Shown: in pieces, positions 34,087-43,200 of the stretch
Position numbering within the stretch: the first letter of the stretch is position 1
How the letters are laid out: every line of letters starts with the position of its first letter
Assembly (NCBI GenBank): GCA_905233135.1
Contig: CAJOCQ010000015.1
Coordinates: forward strand, 1 to 64,000
Length of the DNA stretch: 64,000 bases
Source: an uncultured Selenomonadaceae bacterium
Lineage (GTDB): Bacteria; Bacillota; Negativicutes; Selenomonadales; Selenomonadaceae
Direction: 5' to 3'
The notes under the pieces: generated by a model
Seen by the model: only the letters and a program-made list of their open reading frames with translations
The model's database searches: none
Told to the model about the DNA's origin: nothing
Position numbers and translations under genes: made by a program

Positions 34087-37014
34087 ATGGATAAAATAAA
34101 TTTCAAGGGCAAAGAAATTTCTGTTGAAGAGTTTCTTTCAACATTTTTCGGCGAAACTTTCACCGAAAAAATTAATATGACTGTCGAAGATTTGAAAGCT
34201 CTTGCCGACGAAAATATTTTAGATGATGAAGATTTGGAAAACCTTCAGGAGGTTGAGACTGCGCAGGATTTAGAAAAATTTATCCTCAATCCCAAAACTC
34301 AAAATAAAGGCGTCAAGGAACTTTTGGCTGTTTGCCTGCAAATTAATGATGTTTCTTACAACAAAAGAATTTTAAATTCTTGCAACAAAAATCTTACGGG
34401 TGTTATATTTTTGAACGCTTTTAATTTCGGCGCAGAAGTTGACGCCGCGCCGCCCGATTCTTCCGCGCAAATTTCACAAAATGACCTCGCGCAGGACTCC
34501 GCGCCGCCTGAAACTTCGACGCCCGAGCAAAAAGATTCGCCCGTTGCAAAATTGAATTTGGATTTATTTTCAATGCAAACAATTTTAAAGGGCTGCAAGT
34601 TTACGCCGCGCGACGATATTGACGCTACAGATTTTGAAATTACTGAAAAAATGTCCGTTAGCGCGATTGACAATTTTTATATAGAAGTGCCGAAAACTTT
34701 GCAGATATATTACGGCGCGGCGGCGATTATTACCAAAAATAAACCGTATGAAGCGGTGGCAGTCGGTTATTTGCAAAACGCCGCCAACAGAACGCACATT
34801 ATTTTAGACAGCCAAAATATCGAATATAATTTGTTCAGAACTCAGAACAGATTTTACATCGTACTTTTTCCGCAGGCGGCGAAAGAAATTTTTGAACGCG
34901 GCGAATATTACAACGGCGAAACTTTTTTGGTTGAATGTCAAATAGGCTTGAAAGAACTTGAACGCGCTAAAACTGCGCTTTGCATAGATTTTGGTACAAG
35001 CAATACAGCTGTCGGCAGTTACAGTATAAAAAATCCTGATTCTATGGAGCCGGAAATTGTTGAATTTATTGACGAAACGGACGGAACGCCGCAAAAGAAA
35101 AAAATTTTCCCGACTGTTGTTTATGTTGAAGCCGTCAACCAAAATAAAATAAAATATCTTTTCGGCTACGCGGCATTAAAGCGCGTCATTGAAAAGGATT
35201 ATAATCCCGCCGCGTCGGTTTTCTACGAAATTAAACGTTGGATAAATAATATTGACGCAGTAGAAAAAGTTGTTGACGAGAACGGGCAAATTGCCGAAGT
35301 TTCGCACCGTGAAATTATTCAAGCTTATATTGACCACGTTTTGAATTGGGCGGAACAATATTTTAACCGCAAATTTACAAAGTTGCACTTTACCGCGCCT
35401 GTTAAACTCAAGGACAGTTTTATTCAAGAAATGGCGAAAATGTTCGGGCAAAACGGGCGCGAAGTAGTTGACGCGGGGCTCTCAATCGATGAAGGCGTTG
35501 CAATTATTTATGACGTTATTTCGGAGCAAAAGGAAAAAGTTTTGGTTGAACGCGGCGGCAAAAATAAAAAAAGCGGCGGCAATAAAACGCAAAAAATTTT
35601 TATTATCGACTGCGGCGGCGGCACAACCGATTTGGCAAGCTGCGAATATTCTTTTGACATTGAAGGCTACAGCAAAAAATTAAATATCGTTACGCGCTTT
35701 GAAAACGGCGATTCTAATTTTGGCGGCAATAATATTACTTTCAGGATTCTGCAGTTGCTGAAAATTAAATTGGCGAAAAAGTTGCAGGGCGATAATTCTT
35801 TTTCCGTGCAAACTTTGATTGAAGACGAAAATAAATTGTTATACAAAATTGATGACAATCACGCCGAAGAATCTCCCAAAGACGACAGGGAAATTGCCTA
35901 CAGCGATTTTGAAGAACAATATGAAGCCGCTGAAATGTACGTGCCTACGAAATTTGCTGAAGAAAATTTGAGCAAGCGCAAAGGGCAGCTTAAAAGAAAT
36001 TTTTATTATCTTTGGCGAATTGCGGAAGCGTACAAAATTCAATTTTACCGCGCCAATATGGATTTTGTTTCAGTGAATTTTTCAAACGCAGAAGACAGAA
36101 AAATTGGCATTCCCGACGATAATAAATATTATCTTTACATCAGAAAAAATATTGGCGGCGAACTTGAAAAAGTTATGAACCCGATGAGCGGCATTGAAAT
36201 TACCAACAACGATATTCACCGCCTTTTGTACGCGGATATTTACGCGCTTTTAAAAACCGTGCTTGAACCTTATGACATTGACGACAACGAACAGGAATTT
36301 TTAAAGTACGATTATTACAAACTCAGCGGGCAGTCCTGCAAAATTACTTTGTTTAATGAATTGCTGAAGGAATTTATTCCCGGCAAATATTTGCGTTACG
36401 GCGACAGGAAAAAAGAATCGCCCGCAAGCATTGAGTTGAAACTTGCCTGCATTAACGGCAGTATTCGTTATATGCGCGATAATGAATTTGGCGAAATTAA
36501 GCCTCATATTACAATGGAAGCTCCCAATTTAATTTATGACGTTTGCAAGGTAAATGTTGACGGCGTTTCTGAAACTTATATGTTGCAGCGCGGCGCAGAG
36601 AAAATTGAGCCTGCGGTTGAAATGATTTCTTCCAACGCTAACCTTGTTAAATTCCGCGTTGTTTCTCAAAACGGCAAGACTCAAAACACCGTAATTTTTG
36701 AAATTGATAAAAATAACGAAATGCCGACAACGCGCGAAGAAATTAAAAAAGTCATTGCGAAACGTTCGGGCGACCGTTACGGCTTAATTGGGCAACACGT
36801 GATAAATCAGTTGACCAATATTGATTTGTCGAAGGACAATTCCGAAAGTGTTTTTGCAATGTTCGCCGTGCCCTCGAAAGCGGGTTATGGTTTTTATATT
36901 TACTGCCTGAAAGTCAAAAATATTCAAGACAATCCTTACTGCTGGACGCAGCCGCCGAAATATTACAGTTTTGAAAATACTGCTCTTGAAACTTTCTTTG
37001 ACGGGAGGCGTTAA
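34087..37014 (+). CDS. Very large Hsp70-related ATPase with N-terminal extension
   Basis: 975 residues, ATG behind AGGAG. Residues ~1-295 are novel: charged helices (EEFLSTFFGETFTEKINMTV), an Ala/Pro/Ser spacer (DAAPPDSSAQISQNDLAQDS), then a beta-rich region. The ATPase starts ~297 with ALCIDFGTSNTAVGSYSIKN. Phosphate-2 is IFIIDCGGGTTDLASCEYSF (~505), with a Lys/Gly-rich insert just before it (KNKKSGGNKT). A long region from ~600 to 975, including LWRIAEAYKIQFYRANMD and a terminal FAVPSKAGYGFYIYCLK, resembles no typical substrate-binding domain. Active-site residues look present. The gene ends 3 bp before the fibre-like gene. Role inferred: chaperone-type motor for the particle. Confidence 0.75.
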   Translation: MDKINFKGKEISVEEFLSTFFGETFTEKINMTVEDLKALADENILDDEDLENLQEVETAQDLEKFILNPKTQNKGVKELLAVCLQINDVSYNKRILNSCNKNLTGVIFLNAFNFGAEVDAAPPDSSAQISQNDLAQDSAPPETSTPEQKDSPVAKLNLDLFSMQTILKGCKFTPRDDIDATDFEITEKMSVSAIDNFYIEVPKTLQIYYGAAAIITKNKPYEAVAVGYLQNAANRTHIILDSQNIEYNLFRTQNRFYIVLFPQAAKEIFERGEYYNGETFLVECQIGLKELERAKTALCIDFGTSNTAVGSYSIKNPDSMEPEIVEFIDETDGTPQKKKIFPTVVYVEAVNQNKIKYLFGYAALKRVIEKDYNPAASVFYEIKRWINNIDAVEKVVDENGQIAEVSHREIIQAYIDHVLNWAEQYFNRKFTKLHFTAPVKLKDSFIQEMAKMFGQNGREVVDAGLSIDEGVAIIYDVISEQKEKVLVERGGKNKKSGGNKTQKIFIIDCGGGTTDLASCEYSFDIEGYSKKLNIVTRFENGDSNFGGNNITFRILQLLKIKLAKKLQGDNSFSVQTLIEDENKLLYKIDDNHAEESPKDDREIAYSDFEEQYEAAEMYVPTKFAEENLSKRKGQLKRNFYYLWRIAEAYKIQFYRANMDFVSVNFSNAEDRKIGIPDDNKYYLYIRKNIGGELEKVMNPMSGIEITNNDIHRLLYADIYALLKTVLEPYDIDDNEQEFLKYDYYKLSGQSCKITLFNELLKEFIPGKYLRYGDRKKESPASIELKLACINGSIRYMRDNEFGEIKPHITMEAPNLIYDVCKVNVDGVSETYMLQRGAEKIEPAVEMISSNANLVKFRVVSQNGKTQNTVIFEIDKNNEMPTTREEIKKVIAKRSGDRYGLIGQHVINQLTNIDLSKDNSESVFAMFAVPSKAGYGFYIYCLKVKNIQDNPYCWTQPPKYYSFENTALETFFDGRR

Positions 37015-37017
37015 TTT

Positions 37018-37848
37018 ATGTTTGCCTTCAAGGAATTAGATTTTGCGCACAAGTCGATTTTAACGAGTGCAATGCTGCGCGAAATTTATAAATATCCGCG
37101 TGAATTTTTTCGGCTGCTTTACCAAAATTTCAGCGACGGGATTATTTGCGGATTGAATTATTTTACTGACGGCGGAAATTTGTTTTTAAGTGCGGGCGTG
37201 ATTCGGCTTGACGGCGATTTTTATTTTTTGGAAGAAAATTTAAATATCAGCGCACTGGCAGCGAAAAATAATCTTGCACTTGACAATACTTACTACATTT
37301 GCGTTGAAAAAAGTTCGCGGCAGAAAGAGCCGTGCTTGACTGAACACAATCTTGCTATAATTTTTTCAAAAGAAAATAAATTGCCTGCGCTTGGAAAATT
37401 TTTCTTTATGGGCGCGGATAATTTCACTTTGCCTGAGTTGACGTTTGGTAAAAATTCTAAAAATCCATTTGAAGATATTTTCAAGCGGGCTGTTTTAAAT
37501 TTGGCGGACGTAGAATTTGCGGCGGCAGGCGGAGCGACTTTTGTACCGTTGCTTTTCGGATTGGTTAAAGATTTTCTTGACTGCAAGGAATATAAAACGC
37601 CTTTTGACTTTGCGATTTTGACGCAGATTCAAAGCGGCGGCGTTCTTTCTCTGCCAACGATTAAATCTTATATTGCGGCGGCGCGCGCAGATTTTAATTT
37701 TGATTCCTGCACTCGCGCAGATTTGTTTGAAACTTTTTGCGCGTGTCTTGTTTCTTCAAAGTTCAATCCGAGTTTCGCCGCGCCCGATGAAAATATTGAA
37801 ATTAAACTTTCGCGCAGGTTGCCGCGTTCTCACGCCAAGCTATTATAA
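37018..37848 (+). CDS. Fibre/collar-like CIS accessory protein (copy B)
   Basis: 276 residues, ATG behind GGGAGG. Paralogue of the protein at 2627-3403: FSDGIICGLNYFTDGGNLFL, SAGVIRLDGDFYFLEENLN, then GGATFVPLLFGLVKDFL and PFDFAILTQIQSGGV. The N-terminal half has the look of phage baseplate/fibre attachment domains. Basic C-terminus (SRRLPRSHAKLL). Last gene of the main cluster; the following 97 bp end the operon. Structural role inferred. Confidence 0.5.
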   Translation: MFAFKELDFAHKSILTSAMLREIYKYPREFFRLLYQNFSDGIICGLNYFTDGGNLFLSAGVIRLDGDFYFLEENLNISALAAKNNLALDNTYYICVEKSSRQKEPCLTEHNLAIIFSKENKLPALGKFFFMGADNFTLPELTFGKNSKNPFEDIFKRAVLNLADVEFAAAGGATFVPLLFGLVKDFLDCKEYKTPFDFAILTQIQSGGVLSLPTIKSYIAAARADFNFDSCTRADLFETFCACLVSSKFNPSFAAPDENIEIKLSRRLPRSHAKLL

Positions 37849-37945
37849 AAAAATGCCAAAAACTATTGACACTTTTGCGAAAATATGTTTTTATCGACAC
37901 ATCATAAAATAATGAAATATCTAAAAAATTTATGAAGGCTGATAA

Positions 37946-40009
37946 ATGAGTTTCCAAAAAATTTCACTAAAACCCGAATACAGGACGCGGCTTGACAATG
38001 TAATTGAAAAATTTTTTACGCCCGCTTTGAGTCAATCTATCCTTTACCAAAGAGCGGCAGGTTTTTTTTCTTCATCCGCGCTGCTGTCTTTGGAAAATGG
38101 AATTAACAATTTGCTGGCGAACGGCGGCGCAATTCAGTTAATAACTTCGCCGCGCCTTTCAGAAGAAGATATTGCCGCAATTAACGAAGGTTTGAAGCGG
38201 CGCGAAAATTTTTCGTACGCGCCAATAAATACTTTTGCAGAAAAAAATTTAAATCTTTTGAGCGATTTAATTGCAAACAATCAACTTGAAATAAAAATTG
38301 CGCTGCTTGACGACGATAACGAAATTGGAATGTTTCACGAAAAATTAGGGTTGCTTTATGACTGCAGCGGCAACGTAATAGCTTTTTCCGGCTCAATGAA
38401 CGAAAGTGCGAACGCTTTTACGGCGAATTATGAAGCGATTGACATTTTTACTTCGTGGACGGATGACGCCGCGCGCGTTCGTTGCAAGCAGGCGGCTTTT
38501 AATGCAATGTGGAAAAATTTAGATTCGGGCGTTAAAGTTTTGGATTTTTCGGCAGTGGATTTTGAATTATTTTCCAATCGCCAAAAATTCGGCGTTGCAA
38601 ATAAAAAAAATTTTTATAACTTGGGAATAAAAATTCCAGCAAATATAGTCCTGCGCGAATATCAAAAAAGAGCGGTGGAAAATTGGGAGAAAAATTTCTA
38701 CGTAGGAATTTTCGATATGGCAACGGGCACGGGCAAAACATACACGGCACTTGCGGCAGTTACAAAACTTTCGCGCACAGTAGAAAAAATTGCAGTAATA
38801 ATAGTTTGCCCGTACAAAAATTTGGTCGAACAATGGGCGCAGAATATTTTAAAGTTTGGAATGACGCCGATTATTTGTCATTCGGATTCCGAACAAAAAC
38901 ATTGGCGCGAGCGTTTGAAAATTGCCGTAAAAAGTTTCAACTTCGGGGAACAAGAAAATTTTTGCGCGGTTATGACGAGTGCAACATTTTCCGCCAAAAA
39001 CGTACAAGATTTACTGAAAACTTTAAAGGGCAACGCCGTTTTGGTAGTTGACGAAGCGCACAATTTCGGTGCGGAAAAATTAAGCAAGTGCTTGTTGCAA
39101 AATGTACCGTACCGCTTGGCACTTTCTGCAACAATCGAACGTTACGGCGACGCGGAAGGCACTCAAAGAATTTATAATTATTTCGGCAAAAAGTGCATTG
39201 AGTACACGCTCAAAGATGCCATAAAAAATAATATGTTGACTCCCTATTATTACCACCCTGTTTTAGTTTCGTTGAATGATGAGGAACTGGAAAATTATCT
39301 CGATTTGACGGCAAAAATTAATAAAAATTTTCACGCGGGCGCAGAAAATATCAGTGAATATGTAAAAATTCTGTTGACAAAACGCGCAGGAATTGTTGCC
39401 GCTGCCCAAAATAAAATTGTTACGTTACGTAAGCTTATCGCCAATTATAAAAATGACAATCAGATTTTGATTTATTGCGGCGCGTCGAAAGTAAACGATA
39501 TGCGGCAAATTGACGTTGTAACAAAGATTCTCGGCAATGAATTTAATATGCGCGTCAAAAAGTTTACTTGCGAAGAGGACGCGCAGGAACGCGAAATTAT
39601 TAAGGCGAATTTTGCTGAAGGAAAACATTTGCAGGCATTGGCGGCGATTCGTTGCCTTGACGAAGGAATAGATATTCCAAGCGTCCGCACGGCGTTTATT
39701 TTGTCAAGCAGTAGCAATTACAGGGAATATGTTCAACGGCGCGGCAGACTTTTGAGAAAATTTCCCGGCAAAAATGCTGCTGTAATTTTTGATTTTGTGA
39801 CGCTGCCGATTTCTTTAGATGAAATTGAAATGTATGACGATAAAATTATAAACAATGTAAAATCTCTTGTAAAAAATGAAATTTTGCGCGTGAAAGATTT
39901 TTCAAACATTGCGGAAAATCCTTTTGACGCGGATTCTTTAATATCAAAAATTCAAAGAAAATATTATATGTTTGACATAAAAGAAACGAACGAAAATCTT
40001 TGCATTTGA
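37946..40009 (+). CDS. PLD-nuclease / SF2 DEAD-type helicase, possible defence gene
   Basis: 687 residues. N-terminal PLD-like domain (~1-200): FFTPALSQSILYQRAAGFFS, then GMFHEKLGLLYD, with an HxK and downstream AFSGSMNESANAF resembling the HKD motif. SF2 helicase (~225-620): Walker A ATGTGKTYTALA (~258), DEAH-type VLVVDEAHNFGA (~368), ALSATIERYG (motif III), CLDEGIDIPSVRTAF and motif VI YVQRRGRLLRKF (~597). The PLD-helicase fusion occurs in restriction-like and DISARM-type defence modules. A 97-bp gap with a TTGACA at 37866-37871 separates it from the CIS cluster, and a terminator follows. No partner methylase in view, so it may act alone. Confidence 0.8.
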   Translation: MSFQKISLKPEYRTRLDNVIEKFFTPALSQSILYQRAAGFFSSSALLSLENGINNLLANGGAIQLITSPRLSEEDIAAINEGLKRRENFSYAPINTFAEKNLNLLSDLIANNQLEIKIALLDDDNEIGMFHEKLGLLYDCSGNVIAFSGSMNESANAFTANYEAIDIFTSWTDDAARVRCKQAAFNAMWKNLDSGVKVLDFSAVDFELFSNRQKFGVANKKNFYNLGIKIPANIVLREYQKRAVENWEKNFYVGIFDMATGTGKTYTALAAVTKLSRTVEKIAVIIVCPYKNLVEQWAQNILKFGMTPIICHSDSEQKHWRERLKIAVKSFNFGEQENFCAVMTSATFSAKNVQDLLKTLKGNAVLVVDEAHNFGAEKLSKCLLQNVPYRLALSATIERYGDAEGTQRIYNYFGKKCIEYTLKDAIKNNMLTPYYYHPVLVSLNDEELENYLDLTAKINKNFHAGAENISEYVKILLTKRAGIVAAAQNKIVTLRKLIANYKNDNQILIYCGASKVNDMRQIDVVTKILGNEFNMRVKKFTCEEDAQEREIIKANFAEGKHLQALAAIRCLDEGIDIPSVRTAFILSSSSNYREYVQRRGRLLRKFPGKNAAVIFDFVTLPISLDEIEMYDDKIINNVKSLVKNEILRVKDFSNIAENPFDADSLISKIQRKYYMFDIKETNENLCI

Positions 40010-40061
40010 AGTACCCGCACGGCGGCATTTTAAAAAAGTTTTTGACTTTAGAAAGCTAAAA

Positions 40062-40088
40062 AAAATCCGCCGAAGCGGAAATTTTTTT
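40062..40088 (+). terminator. Intrinsic terminator after the helicase gene
   Basis: TCCGC (40066-40070), CGAA loop (40071-40074), GCGGA (40075-40079), flanked by A- and T-runs, so it works in the + direction (T-run at 40082-40089) and may be bidirectional. Confidence 0.75.
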
Positions 40089-40190
40089 TATTAGGGTTTA
40101 TCGTTATTTTTGGTAATGTGATTAGCTCCGACCGAAACTGCATTTGAATTTAAAATTACGCAGATTAATTTAGTTATATTAAAACCAATA

Positions 40191-40237
40191 AAAAAAATTT
40201 GCGGCTTATACCCCCTCTTGCAGGAAATATAAGCCGC
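40191..40237 (-). terminator. Intrinsic terminator of the RTX/adhesin transcript
   Basis: On the minus strand the stem GCGGCTTATA (40228-40237) pairs with TATAAGCCGC (40201-40210) and is followed by a T-run (minus-strand 40191-40197). It sits 31 bp after the RTX stop codon. Ten perfect pairs with a 17-nt loop. Confidence 0.8.
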
Positions 40238-40267
40238 ATAAATATTAAAAAAATATATTAAAAATTT

Positions 40268-43200
40268 TTAAATTAACTTATCGGAAGAATTGGCAGAAAC
40301 AACAATATCTGCGCCGTAAAATTTTTCGTTATCTGTCGAATCTTCAATTTTCCCGACCGAATAATTATTTTCTGTAATTTCAGCAACGTCAGAAATATTA
40401 ATCTCATCCGTCATAAAATTGTTGTCGTATAAAATATCCAGCGTCCTTGAATAAACTTGCGTTTGGTTATCGGCGTTCATTACACTTATTTTTTTGCCTT
40501 TGGCGTTTTTGACAGTCAAAGAGCCGTCGCCAATAGTGAAGATAACATTTTTGCCGCTGTATCCTACTTCGGAAATTTCTTCATTTATCATTATTGTATC
40601 TTCGCCCGATTTATAATCCGTGATAACATCATTGCCGCCGCCATAAACAAAAGTATCTGCGCCTGCGCCGCCCGTCAATGTATCGTTGCCTGCGCCGCCC
40701 GTAATAATATCTGCGCCCTTGCCGCCTTTTATGCTGTTGTTTAAATCGTTGCCTGAAATAAGCAATGCTTTTTTAACGGCACTTGCATTAACTTTCGTTG
40801 TTGTTGAAAGGCATTCGTTTAAATCAATCATATAACCGCCAAATTTACTTGACGCGGTTATTGCAGTTTTTTTGGCGTCATAAGTTAAACCTGTTTCAAG
40901 CGGCGCGTAGGAAGTATCTGAAAAGAAAATTTTATCGGTAGCGTTGCCTTCTTCGTCAATAAAAGTAATTGTTTTATCTTTCGTTGCTTTTAAAGTCAAA
41001 GTGCCGCTGTCAGTTGTCAAAATGACGTTGGAACCTTTAACGGTACTACTTGTTATTGCGCTCGGATTCAATCTGATTGTATCTTCGCCGGCTTTATAAT
41101 CAGTAATTAAATCGTCGCCGCTTTCATAAATGAAAACGTCATTACCTTTGCCGCCCGTCAAGGTGTCATTGCCCGCGCCGCCGTTAAGGCTGTCGTTTCC
41201 TGCGTCGCCAAAAAGTTTATCATTATCTGCGCCGCCAAAAATTGTATCCGCGCCCGCGCCGCCGTAAATTGTATCGTTACCTTCTGCGCCGTTGACAGAA
41301 TCTGCGCCCTTGCCGCTTTTAATCGAATTTGCGACAGAACTTCCGATAATTTCTATTGACGTTGAAAGTTTGGAGGCGTCCGCGTTTGTTGCAGTATTTT
41401 CGTAATTTGACAAATTTAACGCGCTGCCTGAAAATAACGTGCTTGCAGTTACGGTTGAATTTTTGATTGAAAGACCATTGGAAGTTGTAATTATCGTGCC
41501 TTTGTTCAAGGAGAAATCCATTTTCAACAAATCTATAACAAATGAGCCGTTAACTGCAATAACATTGTTGAAAATTTCCTCTTCGCCTTCGTCTTTGGTT
41601 ATCTTAAAGAGCAAGGAGTTGTTATTTTTATTTGAAAAAGTTGCAGTAATTTTACTGTCGCTTAAATTGACATTGGCAGAAAAATTTTGCTCTTCGGTTT
41701 GCGCGTATATAGTGCGCTTGCCGTCCTTTATCTGTATAAAGGTTTCGTTTCCGTTATTGTTGCTCGGGTCGCTGACAAATATAATTTCATTGGTTTTATC
41801 GTTGTATGCAACGCAACCGCCGAGCACAATTTCGCCGTTGAAATTTTCTGTACCGTCACTTTCTGCAACTTTCAAATCAAAGGCTGCGTTTTCGCCGTCA
41901 ATTTGGAAATATAAAATTCCCGCCGCATCGCGCCGAATATAAGCGGCGATGTCAGCTTGTGCAGTTGCCGTGATAATTTGATTGTCTTTGGTAATTTTAA
42001 TTTCCGTGTCCTGCGTCAACGAAAATTTTTTGACATTCGATTTATCGGTTGGACTCAAAGCAACAGAGCCGCCCGCTATGCTAAAAGTGTTATCAAGAAT
42101 TGTTCTGCTGCCTTTCTTTAACGTTACATTTAACGCGCCTTCAGTTTCAACAGGTTTAAAAGTCATTTCGTTGTCAATCAGCTGAATTGTAACTTTTGAA
42201 TCGTTGACAGTGCTTGCCGTCAAAGTGTAGCCGTCTTTCTTAAATTCAAAACTTGTATCATCGGCAAAATTAATTTTGTTGTCATAACCGAAAGTAATTT
42301 TGCCTGCGGTACATTTCAAATCGCCGCCGATAAATTCTCTTTGGTTGTAGTAGTTGAATAAAACATTTGTTTTGCCGCTGTCGGGCGTAAAATTTATGCC
42401 GTCCATATTTGAAATTAATTTATTGCCTGCACTGTCAAGCGCGGTTACTTTCAAATCATAGTCATTGAAATGGAATACGCCCGTTGTATTTTTGGTAAGA
42501 GTAATGCTGTTATCGCTTAAATTATTTTTAACTTTTCCGTCAAATTCATAAATGATTGATTGGCTGTTATCGCCGTCATTCAAAATATCTGTTAGCGTAA
42601 CGTTTTCACTCTCGATAACAATTTCAGTATCGGTAATTTTGTAAGTTGATTGAGCCGCGCCGTAAATTGAGCGTTCAATATTATATTCTGCGCCTTCAAT
42701 GCTTGTTGAGAATGTTGAATATTCCGCTGCCTTGACAGTTTCGCCTGTATAATCGAACTCTCCTCTTGAAAATTTAATCGGGAAATTTTTAGTTATAACC
42801 AAAGAGCTGTCATCAGTTTCAGCCGTGAAATTTTGCGCGCCCTTCGTTGCGTCAATATCAACACCGACATTGATTGAACCATTGACATTCAAAGTTACTT
42901 TGCCGCTTGCAAGCCCTGTCACTTTGCCGTCTGAATCAAGATTTATTACCGCGTCGCCGTCAACTGCAGTGTACGCTACGTTATAAATTGTAAGGCTTAA
43001 ATTTTCTTTTATCGTGTAACTTTCAGAATCATCAAGGACGCCGTTTATTTTAAAATCTTCCGCCGAATTTAAGAAATTCAAACGTTTATCGCCAACTATA
43101 ACTTCCCAAAAACTGCCGTTGTTAATTTTTAAATAATTTGCGCCGTTCAAGTCAAGAGTATCCTTGCTGCCCATTCCGATAACCATCAAAATATTGTCGT

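Noticed and set aside
37866..37910. Promoter before the helicase gene (TTGACA at 37866-37871)
   Set aside because: No -10 at the right spacing; TAAAAT at 37905-37910 is 33 bp away. Left unlisted.
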